From: Alteromonas sp. BMJM2
GTDB lineage: Bacteria; Pseudomonadota; Gammaproteobacteria; Enterobacterales; Alteromonadaceae
Length of the DNA stretch: 64,000 nt
Direction: 5' to 3'
Assembly (NCBI RefSeq): GCF_027257845.1
Contig: NZ_JAPVOT010000002.1
Coordinates: 62,001-126,000, forward strand
The notes beneath the pieces were generated by a model. It made no database searches, had not been told where the DNA came from, and saw nothing but the letters and a program-made list of their open reading frames with translations. This document shows, piece by piece, positions 28,746 to 37,952 of the stretch; the first letter of the stretch is position 1, and each line of letters starts with the position of its first letter. Made by a program: the position numbers and the translations under genes.

Positions 28746-28775
28746 TGATTCAGGTCTCAACCGGAGGCAAAGTGT

Positions 28776-29363
28776 ATGACGCAGGCAAGTGCAAACAATA
28801 AAATGGTCGTGAAATTAATCGCCATTGTTATTGGTATGTTTGGATTCGGCTTTGCTTTAGTACCACTTTACGATGTGTTTTGTGATATTGCAGGCATCAA
28901 CGGAAAAACAGAGGGAACCGCGGCGGTTTATCAATCGGTAGAGATTGACGAAAGCCGGGAAGTTACCGTTGAATTTATCACTCGCACGAACACTGGAATG
29001 CCGTGGGAGTTTCGAGCAGAAACTAAGCGAATCAAAGTACACCCAGGCGAGTTGAACACAGTGTCTTTTTACGTTCGCAATCCAGCGTCAAGCAATATCA
29101 TTGCTCAGGCAATACCGTCGGTATCGCCTGGCACTGCCGCTATTTACCTAAACAAAACAGAATGCTTTTGCTTTAACCAACAGCCTTTGCAGGCTGGAGC
29201 AGAAGCCTATATGCCTATGCAGTTTTACGTCGATCCGCAGCTTCCAGAAGAAATAACGTTTTTTACATTGCAGTACACACTCTATGACGTCACCGCGAGA
29301 GCAAGTGACCTAACAACTAAACCGAATCCTTTTATGGAACCGTCCGCACAAAGCGGCGAATAG
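28776..29363 (+). CDS. ctaG: Cytochrome c oxidase assembly protein CtaG/Cox11
   Basis: Cox11 delivers copper to the CuB site of subunit I. The 195-residue protein has one N-terminal membrane helix (about residues 10-30) and a periplasmic immunoglobulin-like domain. The copper-binding CFCF motif lies in 'ECFCFNQQ' (about residues 129-136). A GGAGG precedes the ATG. It lies between ctaD and ctaE, the usual position. The symbol ctaG is also used for an unrelated family; this is the Cox11 type. Confidence 0.96.
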   Translation: MTQASANNKMVVKLIAIVIGMFGFGFALVPLYDVFCDIAGINGKTEGTAAVYQSVEIDESREVTVEFITRTNTGMPWEFRAETKRIKVHPGELNTVSFYVRNPASSNIIAQAIPSVSPGTAAIYLNKTECFCFNQQPLQAGAEAYMPMQFYVDPQLPEEITFFTLQYTLYDVTARASDLTTKPNPFMEPSAQSGE

Positions 29364-29387
29364 CCCGTTAAGGATAAGGAGATAATA

Positions 29388-30266
29388 ATGCAGCAAGAAT
29401 ATCAAAAATATTATGTACCCGCACAAAGTCCGTGGCCCATTGTAGGAGCGATTGCCCTGTTTTTAATTGCCGTAGGGGCCGGTAACTTTGTGGTTGAAGC
29501 AACGAAGGGCGAAAGCGGTTATGGCAGCTATATATTGCTTGCCGGTATCGTCGTTTTACTTGTCATGCTGGTGGGATGGTTTAAGAACCAAATTGACGAA
29601 TCTATGGCGGGCTTGTACAGCGACCAGTTAGGTCGTTCATATCGACAGGGAATGAGCTGGTTCATCTTCTCTGAGGTGATGTTTTTTGGCGCATTTTTTG
29701 GAGCGTTGTATTACGCCCGATTTATTGCAGTACCTTGGCTTGGCGGCGATTCTAACAACGCCATGACCAATGAAGTACTGTGGCCTGGGTTTGAAGCTAT
29801 GTGGCCGTTGGTAAGCACACCTGGCGGCATATCTACCCAAGAAATGAGCCCAGGTGGCCTGCCTACCATTAATACCATTATTCTGCTTATCTCATCGGTA
29901 ACGCTGCACTTTGCACACGTTGGGCTAGAGCAGAACAAGCGCAAGCAACTTACCGTTATGCTGGGTATTACCATTTTGCTTGGCTGCGGGTTCTTGTTTC
30001 TACAGGTTGAAGAATATATCCATGCCTACCGCGACCTAGGCTTAACCCTGCAATCAGGCATTTACGGCAACACTTTCTTTATGCTCACCGGGTTTCACGG
30101 CATGCACGTTACCCTTGGCACCATTATTCTTATTGTGATGTTTTTTAGAGTATTGAAAGGTCATTTTACGCCTAAAGAGCACTTTGCCTTCCAAGCGGGA
30201 AGTTGGTATTGGCACTTCGTTGATGTGGTGTGGGTAATGTTGTTCATTTTCGTTTACGTGCTGTAG
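29388..30266 (+). CDS. ctaE: Cytochrome c oxidase subunit III
   Basis: Subunit III stabilises the oxidase and supports proton uptake. The 292-residue protein has seven membrane helices, with the family motifs 'FIFSEVMFFGAFFGALYYAR' (about residues 88-107) and C-terminal 'GFHGMHVTLGTI' and 'WYWHFVDVVWVMLF'. AAGGAG precedes the ATG, and the gene follows cox11 by 24 bases. No separate subunit IV gene is seen. A convergent DUF2909 gene lies immediately downstream. Confidence 0.97.
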   Translation: MQQEYQKYYVPAQSPWPIVGAIALFLIAVGAGNFVVEATKGESGYGSYILLAGIVVLLVMLVGWFKNQIDESMAGLYSDQLGRSYRQGMSWFIFSEVMFFGAFFGALYYARFIAVPWLGGDSNNAMTNEVLWPGFEAMWPLVSTPGGISTQEMSPGGLPTINTIILLISSVTLHFAHVGLEQNKRKQLTVMLGITILLGCGFLFLQVEEYIHAYRDLGLTLQSGIYGNTFFMLTGFHGMHVTLGTIILIVMFFRVLKGHFTPKEHFAFQAGSWYWHFVDVVWVMLFIFVYVL

Positions 30267-30330
30267 GAGGGGTTGAGCGCTGCAGCGCCTTAACGTGTAT
30301 GCCTATGGAAATGGCAGCGATAATGAAAAC

Positions 30331-30371
30331 GAAAGAAAGCGCCAAACCTCAGTAAGGTCGGGGGTTTGGCG
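30331..30371 (-). terminator. Hairpin at the 3' end of the DUF2909 gene
   Basis: CGCCAAACC (30340-30348) pairs with GGTTTGGCG (30363-30371). The hairpin includes the final codons and stop of the minus-strand gene and is followed on that strand by a T-rich tract. It lies between convergent ctaE and the DUF2909 gene. Confidence 0.5.
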
Positions 30372-30558
30372 AAATGACTCCGGTACTAATGGCAATTAGT
30401 ATTAGCACAACAATGATGACAGAGGTGAAAACCCGTCGACCTATATATTTGCTCATTGGCCCGTCTTTCGGATCGTTTTTCATCATCACACGCATGGCCA
30501 TGAAAAGATTAACAATCATAAACAGTACCAAAGCGACAAGAATTATTTTTATTAACAT
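30349..30558 (-). CDS. DUF2909-family twin transmembrane protein
   Basis: This 69-residue protein has two hydrophobic helices separated by a short polar loop ('MMKNDPKDGPMSKYIGRR'). That matches the DUF2909 family often found inside gammaproteobacterial cytochrome oxidase loci. I use the ATG at 30558 because GAAGAG lies about 6 bases before it; an ATG two codons earlier is too close to that site. It is on the opposite strand to the surrounding operon, and its start region abuts that of surf1. A role in oxidase assembly is suggested only by conserved position. Confidence 0.8.
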   Translation of the reverse strand: MLIKIILVALVLFMIVNLFMAMRVMMKNDPKDGPMSKYIGRRVFTSVIIVVLILIAISTGVISPNPRPY

Positions 30559-30603
30559 AACCATCTCTTCTTTTATTATTTGTTTTGGTTGGAGCTGTTA
30601 AAA

Positions 30604-31308
30604 ATGCCACAACGTTCAGAGTTTTTACTTCCTTGGCTACTCACCGCACTTAGTGTAGCGGCGATGTGCGGCCTTGGATTTTGGCAACTGGAACGCATGG
30701 TGGAAAAACAGCAACGTTTAGCTAGCATAGCGCAAAAGCAAAGCAATGAAAGCCTCTCGTTAATTGATGCCCTATCACAAGAAGACCCTAGAGATATCTC
30801 CATTAACTTTGTGGGAACGCCAGACAGTAAGCGCCCCTTATTGCTTGATAATCAAATTCACGAACAGCAAGTTGGCTTCGATGTATTCGCCCCTGTGTCA
30901 ACGAATGCGGGTTGGATTTTGGTGAATTATGGCTGGATTGCCGCCCCTGACCTTCAGCGCACTATTCCTGAAGTAAATTTGCCTAACGGCAACAAGGAAT
31001 TTGAGGGAGTCATAACCGTACCCGGCAGTAACCCCCTTATCACAGAAACGAATGTTAATTTTTCTCAGTTTCCCGCACTTATTCAACAGGTAGCGTTTGC
31101 GTCGTTAAGTCAGAGTTTAAACATCAAACTTCTTCCTTACGTTGTAGAGCTTACTTCACAAGACTCGGCTTTTGTTCGCGATTATAAGCCGGTAGTTATG
31201 CCTCCAGAAAAACACTTAGGGTATGCGGTGCAGTGGTTTGGTTTAGCCGTTGCTGCAGCTGCCATAGGTGGGTTTGCAATCAGTAAAAAAGGACGTATTC
31301 ATGAGTAA
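30604..31308 (+). CDS. SURF1-family oxidase assembly protein
   Basis: SURF1 (Shy1) helps insert heme a into subunit I. The 234-residue protein has the family layout of two membrane helices at the two ends (about residues 10-28 and 205-224) around a periplasmic domain, including 'GFWQLERMVEKQQR' and 'LLLDNQIHEQQVGFDV'. The ATG at 30604 has GGAG about 10 bases upstream; a TTG at 30580 would add eight residues. The stop overlaps the start of the next gene (ATGAGTAA). Confidence 0.92.
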   Translation: MPQRSEFLLPWLLTALSVAAMCGLGFWQLERMVEKQQRLASIAQKQSNESLSLIDALSQEDPRDISINFVGTPDSKRPLLLDNQIHEQQVGFDVFAPVSTNAGWILVNYGWIAAPDLQRTIPEVNLPNGNKEFEGVITVPGSNPLITETNVNFSQFPALIQQVAFASLSQSLNIKLLPYVVELTSQDSAFVRDYKPVVMPPEKHLGYAVQWFGLAVAAAAIGGFAISKKGRIHE

Positions 31309-31840
31309 TACTACATCCAAAAAAACACTAATAATTATGGTCGCTGTATTTGTACTCCCCGTGGTGTTAGCAAAGCTCGCCCTAGAAAATGATTGGTTTA
31401 ACAAAGCCTCAACGAATAAGGGCGCACTCCTAGAGCCTACTATCAATTTAACGACGTTGTTAGAGGATAGTTCCCCCACATGGCGCCTTTTATACGTCAT
31501 GCCTGCCCAGTGCGATTCGCGCTGTGAAAATGCACTTTTCAGTATCAATCAAGTGTGGTTAGCGCTCGGTAAAGAGTCTGACCGCGCCCAAGCATTAGTG
31601 TTGGCAACACCCACGAGTGACGCTAACGCACTGGCTTCGCTTGTGGATTATCCTAACGTTGCCACGCTGTCGGTAGATGACACAGCACAACTTGCTTCTC
31701 AAAGTGTGTACGTAGTAGATACGCTTAATAATGCCATGCTTTTTTATCAAATCAGCGACGACAAAGAAGAAGCTGTGATGGAAAGCCGTAATATGCTCGC
31801 CGATATTAAAAAACTGCTTAAATTATCTCGCATAGGGTGA
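31301..31840 (+). CDS. Membrane-anchored CxxxC thioredoxin-like protein, oxidase locus
   Basis: This 179-residue protein has one N-terminal membrane helix (about residues 8-28) and a periplasmic domain. It contains 'MPAQCDSRCENAL', a CxxxC pair in the position of the Sco copper motif, and ends with 'MLADIKKLLKLSRIG', an ending common to short proteins at this place in other cytochrome oxidase loci. It is probably a divergent Sco-like or thioredoxin-like assembly factor, distinct from the full Sco protein at 33913. The start at 31301 is preceded by GGACG and overlaps surf1 by 8 bases. Confidence 0.7.
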   Translation: MSNTTSKKTLIIMVAVFVLPVVLAKLALENDWFNKASTNKGALLEPTINLTTLLEDSSPTWRLLYVMPAQCDSRCENALFSINQVWLALGKESDRAQALVLATPTSDANALASLVDYPNVATLSVDDTAQLASQSVYVVDTLNNAMLFYQISDDKEEAVMESRNMLADIKKLLKLSRIG

Positions 31841-31845
31841 TAGCT

Positions 31846-33006
31846 ATGAAAAAAATCACGTTATTCAGCCTCTTTTTAGCCGCCGTTGTCATTATTCTTG
31901 GCGCATACACTCGCCTTACCGACGCCGGTTTGGGCTGTCCAGATTGGCCCGGCTGTTACGGCAACCTAACGGTGCCCCTGAGTGATGATAAGGTGAATGC
32001 GGCAAATGCCGCTTACCCAGAAAGGCCGGTAGAAGCCTTCAAGGCATGGAACGAAATGATACACCGTTATTTTGCCGGCACCTTAGGTTTGTGCATTGCC
32101 GCCATTGCGTTTATCGCTTTTAGGCAGCGCAAGCAAGGTACCCCTTTTAAACTGCCTTTACTGCTGCTGGGGCTTGTTACCTTTCAAGCTGCACTCGGTA
32201 TGTGGACAGTCACTCTTAATTTGTTGCCAGTGGTTGTTATGGGCCACTTATTAGGCGGTTTCAGCGTGCTTTCCTGTTTGTTTCTTTTGTATTTACGACT
32301 GCGAGAAGCCGACACTAGCACCAACTCAGTTTCACAAAGCTCGGTCTCACAGGGGCCAGTTTCTATAGACTCAGCTGAGCCAGTTGCAACGCCTTCAATG
32401 GCCGGTCTTTCACGGATGAAAACTTTCGCATTGGTTGGTGTGGGTGTGCTTGTGATTCAAATTGCACTTGGAGGGTGGACATCAGCTAACTACGCCGCCT
32501 TGGCGTGCACTGATATGCCTGTTTGTGAAGAAGGCTGGCAAAGTCGACTTGATTTTGCAGGCGCATTCAGTGTTCCAGAAGCTGAGAACTATGAGTTTGG
32601 CGCACATGATTACGGTGAGCGAGCAACCATGCACATAGTTCATCGGGCCGGGGCACTGATTACCTTTTCGTATTTACTGGGTCTAGGGCTCACACTCTTT
32701 TTCAAACACGGTGTTTCTCTGCAGCTTAAGCGCGTTAGCGCGGTAATGATTGGCTGCCTGTTTGCGCAAGTTGCTTTAGGGGTTAGCAATGTGGTGTTCG
32801 CTTTGCCATTAGCCGTGGCGGTATTACACAACGCGTTTGCCGCTATATTACTTTTGTCCCTACTGTGGATAGTTTTTTCACTGATTAAACACACGTCAGC
32901 TGCAACTACTTATGATTCGTCAGTGAATGCAGCTTGTCATACAACGTTATCGTCTCACGCTTTACCACAAGCCCTATCTAAGGCCACAGGAGGTTTTCAT
33001 GGCTAA
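31846..33006 (+). CDS. ctaA: Heme A synthase CtaA/Cox15
   Basis: CtaA oxidises the C8 methyl of heme O to a formyl group to form heme A. The protein has eight membrane helices in two four-helix bundles; His in 'MIHRYFAG' and 'MHIVHRAGA' are expected heme ligands. The cytoplasmic linker between the bundles is Ser-rich (about residues 160-190). The ATG at 31846 follows an AGGG; a GTG at 31837 overlapping the previous stop is an alternative. The end overlaps ctaB by 8 bases. Confidence 0.94.
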   Translation: MKKITLFSLFLAAVVIILGAYTRLTDAGLGCPDWPGCYGNLTVPLSDDKVNAANAAYPERPVEAFKAWNEMIHRYFAGTLGLCIAAIAFIAFRQRKQGTPFKLPLLLLGLVTFQAALGMWTVTLNLLPVVVMGHLLGGFSVLSCLFLLYLRLREADTSTNSVSQSSVSQGPVSIDSAEPVATPSMAGLSRMKTFALVGVGVLVIQIALGGWTSANYAALACTDMPVCEEGWQSRLDFAGAFSVPEAENYEFGAHDYGERATMHIVHRAGALITFSYLLGLGLTLFFKHGVSLQLKRVSAVMIGCLFAQVALGVSNVVFALPLAVAVLHNAFAAILLLSLLWIVFSLIKHTSAATTYDSSVNAACHTTLSSHALPQALSKATGGFHG

Positions 33007-33916
33007 ATCAGCCTCTCTTCAATCTCGAGTCACCCGTTCACACAATGCTGTATCGTGGAAAGATTATTATGAAATGACAAAACCGAATGTGGTGATGTTA
33101 CTGCTACTGACTGCACTAGTGGGAATGTGCCTAGCAACGCCTGCGTGGGTAGATGCGCTTACCCTAGTCAGTGGTTTAGCCGGCATTGGAATGCTGTCTG
33201 CTTCGGCAGCGGTAATTAACCATGTTGTCGATCATAAAATAGATAGTGTAATGGCGCGCACCTTTAATCGGCCGGTGGCAAAAGGAAAGGTAAGTATCAA
33301 CAATGCCCTGTGGTTTGCCGGTACGTTAGGGGCGGTAGGCTTTGTGGTATTGGCGGTTTTTGTCAACATGCTGACGGCGTGGCTAACCCTCGCCAGTTTA
33401 GTGGGGTATGCCTTCGTGTATACCATGTACTTAAAGCGGGCAACGCCGCAAAATATTGTTATTGGTGGGCTGGCTGGAGCTGCACCTCCACTTCTTGGCT
33501 GGACCGCAGTAACGGGTGAAATTCATGCACACGCACTGCTTTTAGTGCTTATTATATTCACATGGACACCGCCGCATTTTTGGGCGCTGGCTATTCATCG
33601 AGAAAAGGACTATGCCAAAGCAAAAGTGCCTATGCTGCCCGTAACCCACGGTGTGGATTTCACTAAAACGTCAGTGTTGCTCTATACCGTTCTATTAGGG
33701 TTAGTGTGCTTGCTGCCCTACCTAACCGGCATGAGCGATATGATTTATCTTGTTGGTTCTAGTGCATTAAATATAGGCTTTTTGCTCTACGCTATTAAGT
33801 TAAAGTTTGCCGCTGATGATCAAACTGCGATGAAAACTTTTAGGTTTTCAATTATTCATCTCATGGTATTGTTTGTGGTATTGCTACTAGACCATTACAT
33901 ACCAGTGAGTTTATGA
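32999..33916 (+). CDS. ctaB: Protoheme IX farnesyltransferase (heme O synthase)
   Basis: CtaB/CyoE attaches a farnesyl group to heme b to make heme O, the substrate of CtaA. The 305-residue protein has about nine membrane helices and the prenyltransferase aspartate motif '[15 protein letters not shown]' (about residues 78-92). AGGAGG precedes the ATG at 32999; a longer frame from 32927 lies inside ctaA and is not needed. It overlaps ctaA by 8 bases and sco by 4 bases, so it is tightly coupled. Confidence 0.96.
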   Translation: MAKSASLQSRVTRSHNAVSWKDYYEMTKPNVVMLLLLTALVGMCLATPAWVDALTLVSGLAGIGMLSASAAVINHVVDHKIDSVMARTFNRPVAKGKVSINNALWFAGTLGAVGFVVLAVFVNMLTAWLTLASLVGYAFVYTMYLKRATPQNIVIGGLAGAAPPLLGWTAVTGEIHAHALLLVLIIFTWTPPHFWALAIHREKDYAKAKVPMLPVTHGVDFTKTSVLLYTVLLGLVCLLPYLTGMSDMIYLVGSSALNIGFLLYAIKLKFAADDQTAMKTFRFSIIHLMVLFVVLLLDHYIPVSL

Positions 33917-34560
33917 ATCAAAAGTTTATTGTTGGCGTCGTTGCATTTCTTGCTCTTATAGGTGGTGTTATTGGTGCGCTTTATATAGCACCGCCTAGTA
34001 CTGACAATGGTGAAACACCGTCTTATTTCAAGGCATATCCACAACCACGAGCGGTTGCACCCTTTACGCTTTTACATCACACCGGCGAGGCGTTCACTGA
34101 GCAATCATTAAAAGAGCAGTGGAGCTTAGTTTTTGTGGGCTATACCTTTTGCCCCGATATTTGCCCTACGACCATGGCTGAGTTAAACGGAATTTACCCG
34201 CAGCTTCAGCAGATAGAAAGCACCTATCCAGTGCGCGTCGTTTTTATTTCAATTGATCCAAATAGAGATTCCTTAGATAGACTTTCTGAGTATGTAGGCT
34301 ACTTTAATAAAGAGTTCATTGCGGTTACAGGTGAGCATAAGTCGTTATTTCCGTTAGTCAGAAACCTTGGCATGATGTACGCCATTTCTGAAAGTACAGA
34401 TAACCCCAATTACCTCGTAGACCACAGCGCTTCAATTGTACTTATCGATCCTAAAGGGCGTGCTGTAGGAAGGTTTAAACCCACAAGAGAGCCGGGCAAA
34501 CTATCGATAAGCGATCCACAGCAAATTCTGGCTGATATGCCAATTATTATTGCGAAGTAG
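33913..34560 (+). CDS. SCO family copper chaperone (Sco1/SenC)
   Basis: Sco proteins deliver copper to, or reduce, the CuA site of subunit II. The 215-residue protein has one N-terminal membrane helix (about residues 5-25) and a thioredoxin fold. The copper motif 'CPDICP' follows 'VFVGYTF', with the partner His in '[13 protein letters not shown]'. It overlaps ctaB by 4 bases and is the last clear member of the oxidase locus. Confidence 0.95.
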   Translation: MNQKFIVGVVAFLALIGGVIGALYIAPPSTDNGETPSYFKAYPQPRAVAPFTLLHHTGEAFTEQSLKEQWSLVFVGYTFCPDICPTTMAELNGIYPQLQQIESTYPVRVVFISIDPNRDSLDRLSEYVGYFNKEFIAVTGEHKSLFPLVRNLGMMYAISESTDNPNYLVDHSASIVLIDPKGRAVGRFKPTREPGKLSISDPQQILADMPIIIAK

Positions 34561-34564
34561 TCAT

Positions 34565-35152
34565 ATGGAAATCAATATAAGACCGGGCGTGGCATCTGAC
34601 GCTCCATTTGCAACACCGTTAATTTTAAGTGCCGCTGAAACGTTACTCAATGCTATTTTTGGGCACGCTAAGGACAAAACGGCGTTAGGTTATTTAGCCC
34701 ATGCATGGCAGCTCGGTGGCGGGCAATATGGATTCGAAAACCATTGGGTGGCAGAAAAAGGCAATCAAATTTTAGGCCTAGTCACGGCGTGGCACAGTAA
34801 GCTTGGCACTGCATTTGATAGAGCTACCTTAGATAGTATAACGTCGTACTTTACCCTAGATGAAGCGATTACCGTTGTAATGCGAAATCAAACAGTGGCA
34901 GTGAATCTAACCCCTCCTAGCAATACCGAATTAATGATTGGTCACTTGGCTGTGTCAGAAGGCGGCAAACGCCAGGGTATTGGCCGTTCATTAGTTAACG
35001 CTATGCAAGCAAAAGCCACTGAACTACAAAAACGTCACATTGTGTTAGACGTAGAAGTATCGAATATCGAAGCCATTCGGTTTTATCAATCGTTAGGTTT
35101 TAATGAAGAGGCTATCAATAAAGGATTCATTCGGTTTTATCGCAGCGTATAA
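34565..35152 (+). CDS. GNAT-family N-acetyltransferase
   Basis: The 195-residue protein has a GNAT fold with acetyl-CoA-binding motif A in 'LAVSEGGKRQGIGRSLVNAM' and the C-terminal 'AIRFYQSLGF' motif, then an 'IRFYR' ending. Substrate unknown. It starts 4 bases after the sco stop, so it may be read through from the oxidase operon, and it ends before the hairpin at 35198. An ATG-independent start at 34550 overlapping sco is possible. Confidence 0.88.
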   Translation: MEINIRPGVASDAPFATPLILSAAETLLNAIFGHAKDKTALGYLAHAWQLGGGQYGFENHWVAEKGNQILGLVTAWHSKLGTAFDRATLDSITSYFTLDEAITVVMRNQTVAVNLTPPSNTELMIGHLAVSEGGKRQGIGRSLVNAMQAKATELQKRHIVLDVEVSNIEAIRFYQSLGFNEEAINKGFIRFYRSV

Positions 35153-35197
35153 TACGTGTGTTTTTAATGAGATGTTGGTCATGCTAGTTGATGCAAA

Positions 35198-35219
35198 GAG
35201 AGCCTTTTTAAAGGCTCTC
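35198..35219. terminator. Hairpin between convergent GNAT and deacetylase genes
   Basis: A perfect 10-base inverted repeat, GAGAGCCTTT (35198-35207) and AAAGGCTCTC (35210-35219), with the T-rich centre forming the loop. The trailing T tract is modest on both strands. Its position between two convergent genes favours a shared terminator. Confidence 0.6.
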
Positions 35220-35253
35220 ACTGTTTTACAGCTGTGGTAAATCAGTGCGCTTG

Positions 35254-36462
35254 CTAATCAGGGTAGCGCCCATCACCATCAGCCAAGAAAAACGGCATGG
35301 AATACCAATAGAAACGACCTGCCATGCTTTTCGACGGTGCGGTACAGTTTACTCGTGAGCGACCAACGGGCAGCACGTTATCTATGGAAAAACTTACCTT
35401 ATCGTTATCCACAAGAGTCTTTATATTCTGACCAAAGTAGAAGCAGTTCACTTGGTTTAGGCTAACATCTTCTTCATCAACGGTGAGTGTTATCGTGTCA
35501 GATAGGGTATTACTGCGCACTCGTGGCTCAGCATGGGTAGTGTGTACCACCGGCATAGCAAGGCTGTTTAACTTGGTTTTTAAGGTTTTGAGGTTTGCGT
35601 AAGGGCCCGCAGCTGGGAAGCGAGGTAATGCAAGAAGATTACTGGTTTCACCTACGGCACCAGAGTGTTGGCCAAAGCCCACATAGCCATTTTCTTCAAG
35701 CTTTGCTGCCAGCGCTAAATTATATTCTCCAAATGGATAGGCAAGGTATTTAAGGCTGACACCCAGCTCACTGTCTATTTTCTTTTCTGCAGCTTCGACA
35801 TTCTCAAACACACGCTCAAGCCAGTTCTCATCGGTAAACTCATCATTAAGCATGTGCAGGTGATCTAGGGTGTGATTTGCAAAAATAACGCCTTCACCCT
35901 GCATCCTCTTCACTTCTTCCCAAGTAAGCTGTTGCGGTGCTACGCCAATCTCATCTGGATTAATAAATACCGTATAGGAGAAGCCCAGTTTCTTCAGAAT
36001 AGGGTGGGCATTTTCTAAAATATTGGCATAACCGTCGTCAAAGGTTATAGCCACAGCATTTTCAGGCAGCGGCTCGTTCTGTTGGAGTGCATTTACAACG
36101 TCAGTGAGAGGTAAAACCGTGTGATTAATAGCTATGTACTCCATGTGCGACTTGAAAGTGTCTGGAGTTACACTGGTGCTAGACGGCGTTTTTGTAGAAA
36201 CGTGGTGATAAAGTAGTATTGCTGCATTGGTCATTTGAGTTGACGGAGATGTTTTATCAAGCGCTTTGTCTTTTGAAAAGCTGCCTTTTATCACTTTAGC
36301 GCTTCGCACTGTCTTAGTTTCCAATGCTGTAGGTGCAGTGGGTAAATACGCAAATGCGGAGAAACAGTGAAATGACAGCAGCGTGAAAAGTGCAATGCAG
36401 GCACGCAGGCTACCGAGTGCTGTGAATGAGGATTTACGCTCTCTGTTCAGCGTTATTAGCAT
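35254..36462 (-). CDS. Polysaccharide deacetylase family protein
   Basis: The 402-residue secreted protein has a signal peptide (about residues 20-38) and a NodB-type deacetylase domain (about residues 80-270). The metal and catalytic motifs are 'TFDDGY' at 140-145 and HxxxH in 'HTLDH' at 197-201. Family members remove N- or O-acetyl groups from chitin oligomers, peptidoglycan or exopolysaccharide. The C-terminal 120 residues look like a separate beta-rich domain of unknown role. AGGAGAAG precedes the ATG. It diverges from the MATE pump gene. Confidence 0.9.
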   Translation of the reverse strand: MLITLNRERKSSFTALGSLRACIALFTLLSFHCFSAFAYLPTAPTALETKTVRSAKVIKGSFSKDKALDKTSPSTQMTNAAILLYHHVSTKTPSSTSVTPDTFKSHMEYIAINHTVLPLTDVVNALQQNEPLPENAVAITFDDGYANILENAHPILKKLGFSYTVFINPDEIGVAPQQLTWEEVKRMQGEGVIFANHTLDHLHMLNDEFTDENWLERVFENVEAAEKKIDSELGVSLKYLAYPFGEYNLALAAKLEENGYVGFGQHSGAVGETSNLLALPRFPAAGPYANLKTLKTKLNSLAMPVVHTTHAEPRVRSNTLSDTITLTVDEEDVSLNQVNCFYFGQNIKTLVDNDKVSFSIDNVLPVGRSRVNCTAPSKSMAGRFYWYSMPFFLADGDGRYPD

Positions 36463-36513
36463 GGTACACTTCTCCTTATTGAACCTAATTTCAGTCTATG
36501 TTTGAGAGCCTTG

Positions 36514-37860
36514 ATGTCAATTGCCACCAAACAGCCAAAACCGTTATGGTTTGATCATACACGTTTGCTTGCGCTTGCGCTGCCCATGATCTTGGCCAAT
36601 ATTACCACACCGCTTCTGGGTTTAGTCGACACCGCAGTATTAGGCCATATGCAAATACCTGCAATGCTAGCAGGGGCATCTATCGGTGCGCTTATTCTTA
36701 CTCAAATTTACTGGGTTTGTGGCTTTTTACGTATGTCTTCCACAGGCTTAAGTGCACAAGCGAGAGGAAGCGAAGCCCCTAAAGTGGAGTCTGCCAAAGT
36801 GCTTTGGCAGACCATTGCGTTTTCTTGCATCCTCGGCTTTGTTATTTTGCTACTACAGCAGCCCATACTGCACGCTGGTTTAGCGTTAACTCAGCCAAAT
36901 GAAAGCGTGGCTAGCTACCTAAATGGGTATTTTAGTACTCGGGTTTGGGGCGCGCCAGCAGCCATGCTTAATTTAGTGTTAATAGGCTGGCTGGTGGGGC
37001 AGCAAAAAACCAAACAGGTAATGATTATCCAAATAGTTGGTAATTTGCTAAATGCTGGATTAGATATCGCTTTTGTTTATGGGCTAGGCTTTTCCGTAGC
37101 CGGTGTCGCCCTTGCAAGTGTTATTGCTGAGTACAGCATGATGGCGATGGCACTTTATCTTGCGCTTAATCAAGTAAAGGGCGTGCATATCGCGCGAGTT
37201 TGGTTCAACCGCGCGGCGCGCAGAGTGTTGATGAAGCTCAATGGGGATATGTTAATTCGCAATTTGGCATTGCAAGGTTGCCTAGCCTTTCTGACCATTC
37301 AAGGGGCGCGATATGGCGAAACATCAGCCGCTGTTAACGCCATTTTAATGCAGTTTTTCGTACTGATTGCGCTAGGGCTAGATGGCATAGCCTATGGCGT
37401 TGAAGCGCTTGTGGGTGAGGCAAAAGGGGCGAAAGACGCTGATGAAATTAAGCGACGAACCTATCAAGGGCTATTTTGGTCTTCATTGTTTGCCATTGCC
37501 TATAGCGTGGTTTTCTATGCTTTTGGCGACGGGATTATCCGTTTGCTGACGGAACATGTCGATATTGTTGACGCTGCGCTACCCTACCTCCCTCTCATGG
37601 TGCTACTGCCCATATTGGCGCACTGGTGCTTTTTATTTGACGGCGTATTTGTGGGGCTAACAAGAGCATCGTCCATGCGCAATACTATGGTCATTAGTGC
37701 ACTTGGCGTGTATTTTCCAATATGGTTTTTTACTCAGCAAGCGGGCAATACAAGTTTGTGGTACGCACTTATTGCCTTTCTGTTTGCAAGAGGCATAACG
37801 TTAGGTGCAAGCTTTTATCGATTAGCAGCTAACGACACACTGTGTAAAAGTGATTCATAG
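36514..37860 (+). CDS. dinF: MATE-family efflux transporter, DinF subfamily
   Basis: This 448-residue protein has 12 membrane helices in two MATE bundles. The N-terminal 'MILANITTPLLGLVDTAVLGHM' is typical of the DinF subfamily. MATE pumps export cationic drugs using Na+ or H+ gradients; E. coli dinF is SOS-induced because it follows lexA. Here lexA lies about 11 kb upstream and no SOS box is visible before this gene. The ATG at 36514 has GAGAG about 6 bases upstream. Confidence 0.85.
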   Translation: MSIATKQPKPLWFDHTRLLALALPMILANITTPLLGLVDTAVLGHMQIPAMLAGASIGALILTQIYWVCGFLRMSSTGLSAQARGSEAPKVESAKVLWQTIAFSCILGFVILLLQQPILHAGLALTQPNESVASYLNGYFSTRVWGAPAAMLNLVLIGWLVGQQKTKQVMIIQIVGNLLNAGLDIAFVYGLGFSVAGVALASVIAEYSMMAMALYLALNQVKGVHIARVWFNRAARRVLMKLNGDMLIRNLALQGCLAFLTIQGARYGETSAAVNAILMQFFVLIALGLDGIAYGVEALVGEAKGAKDADEIKRRTYQGLFWSSLFAIAYSVVFYAFGDGIIRLLTEHVDIVDAALPYLPLMVLLPILAHWCFLFDGVFVGLTRASSMRNTMVISALGVYFPIWFFTQQAGNTSLWYALIAFLFARGITLGASFYRLAANDTLCKSDS

Positions 37861-37878
37861 CCTAGCATTGAATATGAT

Positions 37879-37936
37879 TTGCGGCGTAAGGATTTGCGCC
37901 GCAAGGATAAGCGCAGTGAGAGCATGCTCACTGCGC
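37879..37936. other. Two tandem hairpins between convergent genes
   Basis: Hairpin 1 pairs TTGCGGCG (37879-37886) with CGCCGCAA (37897-37904). Hairpin 2 pairs GCGCAGTGAG (37911-37920) with CTCACTGCGC (37927-37936), a perfect 10-base stem. Neither is followed by a T run on either strand. They may stabilise 3' ends of the flanking convergent messengers or act as weak terminators. Confidence 0.55.
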
Positions 37937-37952
37937 CTAAGTCATTAGAGCG

